Assembly: GCF_005048855.1 (NCBI RefSeq)
Contig: NZ_SUME01000010.1
Location: 1 to 64,000 of the forward strand
From: Sphingobacterium olei
GTDB taxonomy: Bacteria > Bacteroidota > Bacteroidia > Sphingobacteriales > Sphingobacteriaceae
Direction: 5' to 3'
DNA length: 64,000 nucleotides
A program made the position numbers and the translations under genes. Of this stretch, positions 48,136 through 57,767 are shown one piece after another. Below the pieces are notes generated by a model. The model made no database searches. It worked only from the letters and a program-made list of their open reading frames with translations, and had not been told where the DNA came from. How positions within the stretch are numbered: the stretch's first letter is position 1; every line of letters starts with the position of its first letter.

Positions 48136-49332
48136 ATGAAGAAGTTATGTTATTTACTATTATTTGCTTTTATCATCACGGGCTGTGATGATGGATCAGA
48201 GCCCTATGTAAAACCGGACGATAATACATCGCCGGTAGAAACGGTAAATGCTCCAGCACGGGCAAAGGAAATTTTTGATCTTATCAATCAATACTATAAG
48301 GCAGGCGACCTGTTTAAGGAGAATTATCCCATGCAGTCTGGAGACGCTACTTACTCCTATCTATGGCCGTATGATGCGGTCGTGAGCGGCGCCTCCCAAC
48401 TGCATCAATTGGGATATGATGTGCGATACAACGATATTGTTGCGGGCTTTGAAAAATATTATAGACAAACTGCGCACGGTAACACTATAGGAGGATATGG
48501 ATCTTCTACTAATGGGAGTACTGGCGGTGGAACCCGTTTTTACGACGACAATTCCATTATTGGGGTTAACTTACTGGAAGCTTATCACATTACGCAGGAT
48601 GTAACCTACATCGAACGTGCAGCACGGATTGTGCCGTTTTTGGAAAGTGGAATGGATGATAAATTAGGAGGTGCCTTGTGGTGGAATGAAGATCACCGAT
48701 ACAATCCGTCATCTGCTGAAGCCAACAAGCCCACCTGCTCAAACGGTTACGCTACCCTTTTTCTGCTTATGTATTATGAGGTGTGTCCGGAGGCGGAAAA
48801 ACCACATGTGCTACAGTTAGCAACTAGCTTGTACAGTTGGTTGCGCGCCAACCTGTATGATCCGGCTACAAAATGCTACTGGAACGATAAGAATGCAAAC
48901 GGTACAATAAATACCCGATTGTGGACGTACAATGCTGGTGTGATGGTACAAAATGGAATACGGCTAGCCGAGATTACCGGAAATAGCCAGTATTTGGAAG
49001 AAGCAAAAATGACAGCACAGGGTGCATATGATTATTTCGTCAAAACCCGCAACGGAATCTTATCCTATACCGATACTGACCCTTGGTTTAATACGAAATT
49101 GTTGCGTGCTTATATCGATTTGGCGGCATATGATGAGAGCGCCAAAACATACATCAATACGTATTACAATTTTATAAACAATGGGTATAAGAAAGCGCGA
49201 ACGGATGTAGGTTTCTTTTATGAGGACTGGACCGGAGCTAATCCTGGCAGATATTATTCGTTACTTATGCAGGGCGCTGTCGTTGAATCCTATGGTGCAC
49301 TAGCGCTCTATCGCGGAGAAACTAAAAATTGA
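48136..49332 (+). CDS. GH76 endo-alpha-1,6-mannanase, lipoprotein
   Basis: ATG 48136 starts a lipoprotein signal (LCYLLLFAFIITGC) followed by acidic DDGSE, consistent with surface display. The catalytic domain is an (alpha/alpha)6 barrel of the GH76 family. It contains the paired aspartates in RFYDDNSIIGVNLLEAY, WWNEDHRYNPSSAEANKPTCSNG, and TYNAGVMVQNGIRLAE. It would cut the alpha-1,6-mannan backbone outside the cell. It starts four bases after the SusE-like gene and overlaps the next GH76 by one base. Confidence 0.9.
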   Translation: MKKLCYLLLFAFIITGCDDGSEPYVKPDDNTSPVETVNAPARAKEIFDLINQYYKAGDLFKENYPMQSGDATYSYLWPYDAVVSGASQLHQLGYDVRYNDIVAGFEKYYRQTAHGNTIGGYGSSTNGSTGGGTRFYDDNSIIGVNLLEAYHITQDVTYIERAARIVPFLESGMDDKLGGALWWNEDHRYNPSSAEANKPTCSNGYATLFLLMYYEVCPEAEKPHVLQLATSLYSWLRANLYDPATKCYWNDKNANGTINTRLWTYNAGVMVQNGIRLAEITGNSQYLEEAKMTAQGAYDYFVKTRNGILSYTDTDPWFNTKLLRAYIDLAAYDESAKTYINTYYNFINNGYKKARTDVGFFYEDWTGANPGRYYSLLMQGAVVESYGALALYRGETKN

Positions 49333-50516
49333 TGAATATGAAAGCAGGACTGTCTTTACTTTTAGCGCTCTGTATGTTGGCATTTACTGTGCACGCACAG
49401 CAAAAAAGTAGTTATCTGCAGCGAGCTGAAGAGACTATCGGGCTTGTGTGGGAAAAATATCGGGTGCACGAGCATGGACTATTCGCTGAATATTATCCAA
49501 ATAGTTACAAACCGGACCTAACGTATTTTCAGGAGGGCGGACAAAAAGCCAAGGAGGTTTCTTATCTGTGGCCGATGAGCGGGGTATTTTCGGCTGTCAA
49601 TGTACTTATGGAGTTGAAACCAAATAGGTTTAAACCTTATCTTGACTCCATGGTAATAGCAGTGGAACAATACCTGGATAAGACCCGTACACCGTATGGA
49701 TACCAGGCGTATCCGTCCAAATTTGAAACCGTGGACCGGTATTATGACGACAACGGCTTGGTGGGTATTGATTATATGGATTCCTATTCAATCACAGGGG
49801 ACGCATCGTACTTAGCGAAAGCGAAAGAGGTGATGACCTTCATCGAGAGCGGTTGGACAGACAGTTTCGGCGGTGGTGTCTCCTGGCTGGAAGGGATAGA
49901 TGATCAAAAGCCTGCCTGTAGTAACGGCAAAGCTACAGTGTTGGCTTTGAAGATTTATCAGGCTTCGGGTGAAGAAAAATATCTACATTACGCCATGAAA
50001 TCGTATAACTGGATGCTTGCTACACTTCGTGATGACACGCTGGGCATCATATGGAATGCATTGCTGACCCCGGATCGTACGACAGGACACGTGCAGAAAC
50101 ACGCTTATACATATAATACGGGTACGATGATTCAATCGGCCGTGAGGCTATATAAGATCACAAGCAACGCCAAATATCTGGAGGATGCTCATGCGTTGGC
50201 AGAAGGCTCTTATAGATACTACTTCGATTATACCACGGAAGGTATTCCACAGGTCAAGGATATTCCTTGGTTCACCCTGGTATTATTTAGAGGTTATCAC
50301 GAATTGTACGAGATCGATCAAAACCCCAAATATGTGGATGCAGTAATCGAACGCGCGGATTGGGCATGGGAGCATGCGCGTGACGAAGAAGGCTTACCTT
50401 GTGCAGATTGGACGGGTCGAAAAGATGAGATGAAAAAGCCGAAATGGTTACTGGATACATCCTGTATGGCCGAACTGTATGCCCGTATTGCCCTGATTAA
50501 AAATAAGGGCGGTTAA
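49332..50516 (+). CDS. GH76 endo-alpha-1,6-mannanase, exported
   Basis: The stop/start overlap TGATG at 49330-49334 couples it to the preceding GH76. It has an ordinary signal peptide (LSLLLALCMLAFTVHAQQ) without lipobox, so it is probably periplasmic. The paired catalytic Asp residues are in RYYDDNGLVGIDYMDSY, with VSWLEGIDDQKPACSNGKAT and TYNTGTMIQSAVRLYK following. A surface/periplasm pair of GH76 enzymes is known from yeast-mannan loci in Bacteroides; the same split is inferred here. Confidence 0.9.
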   Translation: MNMKAGLSLLLALCMLAFTVHAQQKSSYLQRAEETIGLVWEKYRVHEHGLFAEYYPNSYKPDLTYFQEGGQKAKEVSYLWPMSGVFSAVNVLMELKPNRFKPYLDSMVIAVEQYLDKTRTPYGYQAYPSKFETVDRYYDDNGLVGIDYMDSYSITGDASYLAKAKEVMTFIESGWTDSFGGGVSWLEGIDDQKPACSNGKATVLALKIYQASGEEKYLHYAMKSYNWMLATLRDDTLGIIWNALLTPDRTTGHVQKHAYTYNTGTMIQSAVRLYKITSNAKYLEDAHALAEGSYRYYFDYTTEGIPQVKDIPWFTLVLFRGYHELYEIDQNPKYVDAVIERADWAWEHARDEEGLPCADWTGRKDEMKKPKWLLDTSCMAELYARIALIKNKGG

Positions 50517-50542
50517 TAATAACTTTCAATAACGTATATAAA

Positions 50543-52909
50543 ATGAAACAAACGAATCTACTCTTATTGCTGGCAACTCTCCATATACTGATCTCATCCT
50601 GTGCAGGAAACAGAGAAACTGTAGAAAAATTGTCAGATCATGTGAATCCCAATATAGGATCGGTACACAGTCGCTGGTTCTTCTATACACCTGCTGCCGT
50701 GCCTTTTGGAATGGCCAAACTGGGGCCGTCTACTAACGGGTCCTATGGGAATGCGAACGGTTGGGAAGCCGTAGGATACGAAGATGGCCACAGCTCTATC
50801 GAAGGCTTTGCTTGTTTTCATGAATTCCAGATCGGAGGTGTAATGTTGATGCCAATTGTCGGGGAGTTAAAGACCAAACCGGGAACATTAGAAAACTCTG
50901 CTGAGGGTTACCGGTCCGTTTTCAAAAAGGAAAATGAGTATGCTACATCTGGATTTTATAGCGTCTTGCTGGATAAATACAACACCAAAGTAGAGCTTAC
51001 TGCAGCGGATCGGGTAGGATACCAACGGTATACGTTTCCGCAGTCGGATGAGTCGTATATCTTATTTGATATTGGAAACAAATTGGGCGAAAGCGGTGCT
51101 GTAGAAGATGCTTATATTAAAGTGATCGATGATACGACTATTGAAGGTTATGTAATAACGAAGCCAGAATACGTCAAAAAGTACCAACCGGAGGCTTCCG
51201 TAAATATGTACTTCTATGCGAAGTTGAGTAAACCTTTTACGGATGCTAAGACATTCCTGCGCGCGGATACGGTTACCACTGAGAAAGAAATAAAGGGAGC
51301 GGGAGCCTGCTTGGCTGTGAAATATAATACAGCAACGGATGAGCAGATTACGGTAACAATAGGCCAATCTTACACATCGATTGAAAATGCAAAACTGAAC
51401 TATGAGGCGGAGGCCTTGGATCAGAATTTTGATAGCGCCATGGAAAAAGCATCACAACGATGGAACGATATGCTTGGACGTATACAGGTAGAAGGGGGTC
51501 GTCAGGAAGATAAGGTAAAGTTCTATACCGGACTCTACCATGCCCTGTTGGGAAGAGGATTGGCAAATGATGTCAATGGGGCATATCCTAAAAATGACGG
51601 TACTATTGGACACCTTCCATTGGATAAAAATCAAAAACCAACGTATAATTATTATAATACGGATGCAATCTGGGGTGGATTTTGGAACCTCACCCAATTA
51701 TGGGCATTAGCTTATCCAGAATATTATTCGGATTGGGTACAGAGCCAGTTATTGGTGTATAAAGAAACGGGTTGGCTAGGCGATGGAATTGCTAATAGCA
51801 AATACGTGTCTGGTGTTGGAACGAATTTTACTAGTCTCGCTATCGCGGCTGCTTATAATTGTGGGATCCGGGATTTTGATTACCAACTCGGATATGAAGC
51901 AGCGTTAAAGAATGAGATCGATGAGGTCAATCGACCTTCTGGCGCAGGTAAGTTGGATGTTGGGGCGTTTGTAAAACGTGGCTACTGTCCATATATTCCA
52001 AGTGACGATTACTTCATTACTAAGCAGGATGAAGGTTCGGTGTTTGGAGCTTCCCATACCATGGAGTATTCTTTTAGTAGCTATGCTGTGGCCCAATTCG
52101 CAAAGAACTTAAATAAAGAAGACGATTATCAACGTCTTTCTAAAATGGCATCAAACTGGGAGAATCTCTTTGATTCCGAAACCGAACTGATCCGTCCACG
52201 CATGTTGGATGGAAGTTTCTTGAAAAACTTTGATCCTATGGCAGCGTGGGCAGGCTTTCAGGAAGGTAACGCTATACAGTATACTTTTTACGTGCCGCAC
52301 GAACCGAATAAATTAATTGATAAAGTGGGGCAGGATGTCTTTAACGAGCGTTTGGACAGTATTTTTATTCATTCTCAAAAAAATACCTTTGGTGGTGGTA
52401 AAACAGTGGATGCATTTGCTGGCGTACATGCATTGTATAACCACGGTAACCAGCCAAACCTGCATGTATCCTGGTTGTTCAATTTCTCCGGAAAGCCGTA
52501 TTTGACCCAAAAATGGGTACGCGCGATCTGTAATGAATTTTACGGTGTTGATGGATTACATGGCTACGGATACGGTCAGGACGAAGACCAGGGACAGCTG
52601 GGCGCGTGGTACGTGATGGCGGGAATGGGGTTGTTTGACGTGAAAGGTTTAACACAGATCAATCCAGAATTCCAGATTGGTAGTCCTCTATTTGATCGTA
52701 TAGAGGTGAAGTTAAATAAGAAATATTATAAAGGCGATAAGTTTGTTATTGAAGCACGGAACAACGCTCCGGAAAACATGTATGTGCAGTCACTCAACAT
52801 AAATGGTAAAGCACAACAATCGGTAGCTATACCATTTCAGGATGTAGTAAACGGCGGAATACTGAAAATAGAAATGGGAACGGAGCCAAATCATGATTTA
52901 AAGCAGTAG
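50543..52909 (+). CDS. GH92 alpha-mannosidase, lipoprotein
   Basis: The 788-residue lipoprotein (ILISSC lipobox) spans a full GH92 enzyme: DHVNPNIGSVHSRWFFYTPAAVPFGMAKLGPS, a beta-sandwich, then the (alpha/alpha)6 part with EGNAIQYTFYVPHEPN and YGQDEDQGQLGAWYVMAGMGLF. The EGN and DED motifs are the places of the acid and base residues in the family (from memory of GH92 structures). One segment reads MEYSFSSYAVAQF where its neighbour has LEYSFDDWTVGQF. It would remove alpha-mannose side chains in a calcium-dependent reaction. Confidence 0.9.
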   Translation: MKQTNLLLLLATLHILISSCAGNRETVEKLSDHVNPNIGSVHSRWFFYTPAAVPFGMAKLGPSTNGSYGNANGWEAVGYEDGHSSIEGFACFHEFQIGGVMLMPIVGELKTKPGTLENSAEGYRSVFKKENEYATSGFYSVLLDKYNTKVELTAADRVGYQRYTFPQSDESYILFDIGNKLGESGAVEDAYIKVIDDTTIEGYVITKPEYVKKYQPEASVNMYFYAKLSKPFTDAKTFLRADTVTTEKEIKGAGACLAVKYNTATDEQITVTIGQSYTSIENAKLNYEAEALDQNFDSAMEKASQRWNDMLGRIQVEGGRQEDKVKFYTGLYHALLGRGLANDVNGAYPKNDGTIGHLPLDKNQKPTYNYYNTDAIWGGFWNLTQLWALAYPEYYSDWVQSQLLVYKETGWLGDGIANSKYVSGVGTNFTSLAIAAAYNCGIRDFDYQLGYEAALKNEIDEVNRPSGAGKLDVGAFVKRGYCPYIPSDDYFITKQDEGSVFGASHTMEYSFSSYAVAQFAKNLNKEDDYQRLSKMASNWENLFDSETELIRPRMLDGSFLKNFDPMAAWAGFQEGNAIQYTFYVPHEPNKLIDKVGQDVFNERLDSIFIHSQKNTFGGGKTVDAFAGVHALYNHGNQPNLHVSWLFNFSGKPYLTQKWVRAICNEFYGVDGLHGYGYGQDEDQGQLGAWYVMAGMGLFDVKGLTQINPEFQIGSPLFDRIEVKLNKKYYKGDKFVIEARNNAPENMYVQSLNINGKAQQSVAIPFQDVVNGGILKIEMGTEPNHDLKQ

Positions 52910-52936
52910 AACTTGCGAAGTCAAATACTAACTAAT

Positions 52937-55900
52937 ATGATACGCATTCAGTTTATTTTAATTACGTTCGGTCTTATATTTAATGCCACGTCAATATATG
53001 CCCAGCAGCATGTCGTTTGGCAGATTGGTAGCAATGACAATCAGAGTGATGATATGTCTTTATATCCGAAGTCGTTCGAAAAGTTCCTTGAGTATGATTT
53101 TGGCTATGAAGACCGATGTTTTTTGATCGGATCGGCCGACACGCAAACCGAGTTTCCTTTTGTACTGCCCGGACCAAAAAATGCTTGGGGAGGAACGGGA
53201 AATACCGCAGGTATCCGTTCTCATTTTATAACACTCAGTTTTGAGCTGAATGAATTTCCGCGCAATAGATCCTGGAATCTTTCCTTGGATCTTCTTGGTG
53301 TCGATCCAAAGCATGGCTCTGTTCTTAAGCTACTCGTGAATGATAAGCCTTACATCTTCAGGCTCGAAAAGGGAAAAGGAAACGCTGATCCGATAGGTCC
53401 TTTTACCAAAGACCAGGAGCAAGTTGTCGAATTCGTATTGCCGGATGATTTAATCAAAGAAGGTTACAATGAAATCGTGATTACTTCACTCGATGGCGGT
53501 TGGATTGCTTTTGACGAAATTAAGTTAGTCGGTCCCGAGCAGGCGGCATTAAAGCCGGCGGCTGATGCATTAATAAGGAGCATACGACCAGCGACGTTTC
53601 AGACTGCAGATAATAAGCAAACTCTTCTAATCGATGTCGTTGATGTATATGATATGCCTACAATTGCTGTACAGCTTGATGGTAAAGAAATCATGAATCA
53701 ACGGCTTGAGGCTGGTCGCGCTATTCTGGAAGCTCCCATGCCTTCAGTAACCGGTAAGAAAACCAGCTCCTATAAAATACTGATCAACAATAAAGAATAT
53801 ACTTCCGGAACGGTCGTTCGTGAACCTCAGCAAGAGGTGAGTTCTGCTGATTATGTCAATACCATGATTGGTGCTGCCCATTCACGTTGGATGCTGGCGC
53901 CGGGGCCATGGATGCCATTTAGCATGGTCAAACTGAGCCCGGATAATCAAAACCGCGGATGGCAAGCGGGTTATGACCCAACTTTTGAATCCATAGGTAC
54001 ATTCAGCCATATCCACGAGTGGACCATGGCGGGATTGGGGACATTTCCGGTAACCGGTGAATTGATCACTTTTGTTGGTGATCAAAATGGTCTGGAGGGA
54101 GGCTATCGGTCGAAAATTGATAAAACAACAGAAAAAGCCCCACTGGGATATTATAAAGTAGATCTTACCGACTATAACATTCGTGCTGAATTAACAGCTT
54201 TAACTCGAAGCAGTTTTCAACGATACACCTACAATGAGGGGGATACAGGCAGAATTATGGTTGATCTTAAAATCCCTGCAGAATACGATTATGAATTGCA
54301 GGGGGTAAAGATCACAAAAGTAAGCGATACCCGAATAGAAGGAGTAAGCGAACAGCGATCAGAAAATGTGTGGTCTGGTGGCGTAAATCAAGATTATATT
54401 GTACATTTCGTCATGGAGTTTGATCAGCCTATCATCAATTATGGTTCGTGGCTGAATGATCAAGTCAGCGTTAAAAAAAATCTACACGCAAACAACGCAA
54501 AAAACGCGGGGCTATTTGTCGAATTCGATCTTAAAAATAGTAAAATCGTTCAACTTCGTACCGGCATATCTTATGTAAGTGTCGAAAATGCTGCATTAAA
54601 CCTTCAGCAAGAAATCAGCGTTCCATTTGGGTGGTCGTTTGACGGGGTAGTTGCTCAAAACCGATCAACCTGGAACGAGTTACTGAGCCGGATAGAAGTG
54701 GGCAGCAATGACTACTTGCAGAAAGAGAAATTTTATACCAACATGTATCGGGCTCTCGCTAGTCGCAATATTTTCAGTGATGTAGATGGAAGCTGGCGAT
54801 CCGCGGATGAAAAGATTCACAAGTTTACGCGTGCAGATGACTTGGCTCTCGGCTGCGATGCTTTCTGGAATACCTTCTGGAACCTTAACCAGTTTTGGAA
54901 CCTCGTTACTCCAGAATGGAGCAACCGCTGGGTGCGATCGCAATTAGCAATGTATGATGCTAATGGTTGGCTTGCTAAAGGACCTGCAGGTATGGAATAT
55001 ATTCCTGTGATGGTTGCTGAGCATGAAATCCCGCTTATTGTGGGGGCTTATCAAATGGGTATCCGGGATTATGATGTCGAAAAAGCTTTTGAAGCGGTGA
55101 AAAAAATGCAAACAACGCTTCCCGAAGTAGTAGCAGGTGGTTTTGCCGGTAATCGTGATCTTGAAGCTTATTTAAAATATAAATATGTTCCTTTTGACAA
55201 AGGCAGGTTCTCCAATTCGCTTGAATATAGTTTTGACGACTGGACGGTCGGTCAATTTGCTAAAGCCTTGAGAAAAACGGACGATTATGAAATTTTCAAT
55301 GAGCGTGGGCAATGGTGGAAGAATGTAATTGACCCAGAAACCGGCTATGCACGCATGAAAAATTCGGACGGCAATTGGCTTTCAGATTTCGATCCTTTTA
55401 AATCGGGTGCCAATGAACATTATGTGGAGGGCAATGCCTGGCAACTTACGTTCTTTGTACCACAGGATGTTATTGATCTGGCAGATCTCATTGGACGGGA
55501 TAAATTTCTTGAACGTCTCGATTGGGGCTTTGAGGAGAGCAATAAGTGGCGTTACAATGGACCTAATGATCAATATTGGGATTATCCTGTCGTGCAAGGC
55601 AACCAGCAATCCATGCATTTTGCTTATTTGTTTAATTGGGTCAAAAAACCATGGGTTACACAAAAATGGAGCCGCTCAATCGGTGAGCGATACTACGGGT
55701 CTGGTGTATCGAATGCCTATTTAGGAGACGAAGATCAAGGGCAAATGAGTGCGTGGTATCTGATGAACGCCATTGGCCTCTTCCAGATGGATGGAGGTAC
55801 ACGGGTAGAACCTGTCTATGAAATAGGAAGCCCGCTATTTGAAAAAGTTACCATCAATCTTGGTGGCAGGTATAACCGTGGAGAGCGCTTCACCATCGAA

Positions 55901-57286
55901 GCTAAAAACACCAGCAAGACCAATATTTATATTCAAACAGCAACCCTTAACGGGAAGCCTCTGAATGATTTTAAATTTCCGGCAAAGGAACTTCTAAAAG
56001 GGGGCAGTTTAGTGCTTGAAATGGGGCCAGAACCTAATAAAAGCTGGGGATTTGGGGATCTGAAAGCCCAAATCCGTTCCGATTCCCGTCTGTCGACGGT
56101 GAAGGATAAGGCCGTTGAGCTCGTTAAAAGCGGATTTACGGCGGGTGATGGTTACAGCGAAGTGTGGATCAGAGATTATAATACGTTCATCACTGTGGCG
56201 AGTATGGTTCATGACCCTAAATCCGTTAGAGAAAACCTAAGGGTATTCTTTAGGCTGCAAGGAAAGGACGGAAACATCATTGATGGTTTCGTACCAAAGA
56301 AGAAGGTTGAAAGCGCTGTCGAAGCTTATCAATACATTTATTCTGAACTGGAGCCTGATTATGCCGGACACAAAAATACAGTAGAAACCGATCAGGAATC
56401 CTCGTTGATCCAAGCTGTTTATAAATATATTATGGCTACAGGAGACAAAAGCTTCTTAGATGAAGCGATTGGCGGTATCACCGTAAAAAAACGTTTAGCT
56501 TTAGCGCTGGATTTTCTCATCAAGCATCGCTATAACAAGAGGTATGGATTGCTTTGGGGGGCCACAACAGCTGATTGGGGCGATGTCCAACCGGAACATG
56601 AGTGGGGAGTTTACCTCGATGAGAACTCCAACCTCGCTATTGATATTTATGATAATGCCATGTTTTTGGTTGCTATCGATAATTATCTTGAACTGGTTTC
56701 TGATGGTAACCGTAAGTGGGAAAAAATCAGAAAAGATATCGCAACAAACGCTATGAAGCATTTATGGGATGCAGACCGGCAAAAATTCATCCCCCATGTG
56801 TATCTGGATAAATCGCCTTTTCCTTCTACGTTTAATGAAGATGAAATCTTTTATCATGGCGGTACTGCAATTGCCATCGAAGCAAATTTACTTTCGAGGG
56901 AACAAGCAAAGGCCTCATTTGATAAAATGATAGAGAATGTTGAAAAATTAGGGGCACCTTCTGTAGGATTAACAATTTATCCTACCTATCCCGAAGGCAG
57001 TTTTCAAAATCCGGGCATGTCTCCCTACCATTATCAGAATGGAGGAGACTGGACTTGGTTTGGCGGACGTATTATCAAACAGATGATCAGGAATGGTTTT
57101 TATCAGCAGGCTTATGAGCAGATTATCCCGATGCTTGACCGTGTGTTAGTGAATAATGGCTTCTTTGAATTTTATGCCATTGACAATAAACCAAGTGGTT
57201 CTGGTTCGTTTAGAGGGTCGGCCGGCGTATTGTACGATGCGATTATATTACTGGAAGAATATGCCGCATCGGCATCTGAGCAATAA
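52937..57286 (+). CDS. Multidomain exported GH92 fused to a second (alpha/alpha)6 glycosidase-like domain
   Basis: ATG 52937 starts the signal peptide (FILITFGLIFNATSIYAQQ). The 1449-residue product has three parts. Residues ~22-210 resemble the polysaccharide-lyase-type carbohydrate-binding module (WQIGSNDNQSDDM, GYNEIVITSLDGGWIAFDEIKL). Residues ~303-1034 are GH92 (YVNTMIGAAHSRWMLAPGPW, SLEYSFDDWTVGQ, EGNAWQLTFFVP, GDEDQGQMSAWYLMNAIGLF). The last ~415 residues form another (alpha/alpha)6-like domain (GYSEVWIRDYNTFITVASMV, LLWGATTADWGDVQ, NGGDWTWFGGRIIKQMIRNG), perhaps MGH1/GH63-like. Both catalytic parts may act on the same mannan. The frame is intact throughout. Confidence 0.85.
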   Translation: MIRIQFILITFGLIFNATSIYAQQHVVWQIGSNDNQSDDMSLYPKSFEKFLEYDFGYEDRCFLIGSADTQTEFPFVLPGPKNAWGGTGNTAGIRSHFITLSFELNEFPRNRSWNLSLDLLGVDPKHGSVLKLLVNDKPYIFRLEKGKGNADPIGPFTKDQEQVVEFVLPDDLIKEGYNEIVITSLDGGWIAFDEIKLVGPEQAALKPAADALIRSIRPATFQTADNKQTLLIDVVDVYDMPTIAVQLDGKEIMNQRLEAGRAILEAPMPSVTGKKTSSYKILINNKEYTSGTVVREPQQEVSSADYVNTMIGAAHSRWMLAPGPWMPFSMVKLSPDNQNRGWQAGYDPTFESIGTFSHIHEWTMAGLGTFPVTGELITFVGDQNGLEGGYRSKIDKTTEKAPLGYYKVDLTDYNIRAELTALTRSSFQRYTYNEGDTGRIMVDLKIPAEYDYELQGVKITKVSDTRIEGVSEQRSENVWSGGVNQDYIVHFVMEFDQPIINYGSWLNDQVSVKKNLHANNAKNAGLFVEFDLKNSKIVQLRTGISYVSVENAALNLQQEISVPFGWSFDGVVAQNRSTWNELLSRIEVGSNDYLQKEKFYTNMYRALASRNIFSDVDGSWRSADEKIHKFTRADDLALGCDAFWNTFWNLNQFWNLVTPEWSNRWVRSQLAMYDANGWLAKGPAGMEYIPVMVAEHEIPLIVGAYQMGIRDYDVEKAFEAVKKMQTTLPEVVAGGFAGNRDLEAYLKYKYVPFDKGRFSNSLEYSFDDWTVGQFAKALRKTDDYEIFNERGQWWKNVIDPETGYARMKNSDGNWLSDFDPFKSGANEHYVEGNAWQLTFFVPQDVIDLADLIGRDKFLERLDWGFEESNKWRYNGPNDQYWDYPVVQGNQQSMHFAYLFNWVKKPWVTQKWSRSIGERYYGSGVSNAYLGDEDQGQMSAWYLMNAIGLFQMDGGTRVEPVYEIGSPLFEKVTINLGGRYNRGERFTIEAKNTSKTNIYIQTATLNGKPLNDFKFPAKELLKGGSLVLEMGPEPNKSWGFGDLKAQIRSDSRLSTVKDKAVELVKSGFTAGDGYSEVWIRDYNTFITVASMVHDPKSVRENLRVFFRLQGKDGNIIDGFVPKKKVESAVEAYQYIYSELEPDYAGHKNTVETDQESSLIQAVYKYIMATGDKSFLDEAIGGITVKKRLALALDFLIKHRYNKRYGLLWGATTADWGDVQPEHEWGVYLDENSNLAIDIYDNAMFLVAIDNYLELVSDGNRKWEKIRKDIATNAMKHLWDADRQKFIPHVYLDKSPFPSTFNEDEIFYHGGTAIAIEANLLSREQAKASFDKMIENVEKLGAPSVGLTIYPTYPEGSFQNPGMSPYHYQNGGDWTWFGGRIIKQMIRNGFYQQAYEQIIPMLDRVLVNNGFFEFYAIDNKPSGSGSFRGSAGVLYDAIILLEEYAASASEQ

Positions 57287-57301
57287 TAATATTATTCGTT
57301 T

Positions 57302-57369
57302 TCATTCCTTTGGATACAAAAAAAGCCCAATCTTTCGATTGAGCTTTTTGTTGTGATCCCGCTGGGATT
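57302..57369 (+). repeat. Partial duplicate of the tRNA-Lys 3' end and terminator
   Basis: A copy of 57441-57508, offset by 139 bases and nearly identical. It holds the hairpin AAAAAGCCCAATC..GATTGAGCTTTTT and the last 17 bases of tRNA-Lys (TGATCCCGCTGGGATT from 57354), then diverges. The rest of the tRNA is missing. The hairpin lies 40 bases after the mannan operon and probably terminates it. Confidence 0.85.
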
Positions 57370-57440
57370 GTTGGCGTCCCGCTTTCCCCGTACTCAAGGC
57401 TGCCAAGAAATTGTTCGAACCCATCCCAACGCTTCTGTTC

Positions 57441-57508
57441 TCATCCCTTTGGGCACAAAAAAAGCCCAATCTTTCGATTGAGCTTTTTGTTGTGATCCCG
57501 CTGGGATT
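57441..57508 (+). repeat. Right repeat: tRNA-Lys 3' end and its terminator
   Basis: The intact-side copy of the repeat. Its hairpin (57459-57488) is the terminator of tRNA-Lys on the minus strand, and the repeat continues into the tRNA as far as the T-loop. Confidence 0.85.
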
Positions 57509-57565
57509 CGAACCCAGGACCCATACATTAAAAGTGTATTGCTCTACCAGCTGAGCTACGGAATC
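57493..57565 (-). tRNA. tRNA-Lys (anticodon TTT)
   Basis: The minus strand folds as a full 73-nt tRNA. The acceptor GATTCCG pairs with CGGGATC with one G-U pair. The D-arm is in TAGCTCAGCTGGTAGAGCA. The anticodon stem ATACA/TGTAT carries the loop CTTTTAA, and the T-arm is CTGGG-TTCGAAT-CCCAG. The 3' CCA is not encoded. A terminator follows at once. Confidence 0.96.
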
Positions 57566-57606
57566 CTAATTCTGTATTGAATTATCCTTCGATGTTTGAA
57601 GTGATG

Positions 57607-57638
57607 CAAAGGTAAAAAAATCTATAATACAGACCAAA
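57607..57638 (-). promoter_or_regulatory. Promoter of tRNA-Lys
   Basis: On the minus strand TTTG (57638-57635) and TACCTTTG (57614-57607) are separated by 20 bases, about 41 bases before the mature tRNA 5' end. The remaining sequence up to prmC shows nothing else recognised. Confidence 0.7.
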
Positions 57639-57767
57639 TGAAATGGTTTTTATTTTGTTTAAAAAGTATTAAGTCTTTGTTTTTCATTGGAATAATTTTT
57701 TTAATAGCAATGAAGCTTGCTTGCCTGCGCCAAGTAGGTTTCAGTTTGAAATAATCTATTTATTAAT

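Noticed and set aside
57302-57508. Repeats read as an insertion sequence
   Set aside because: The copies are direct, about 70 bases long, contain tRNA 3' sequence and a terminator, and enclose no transposase.
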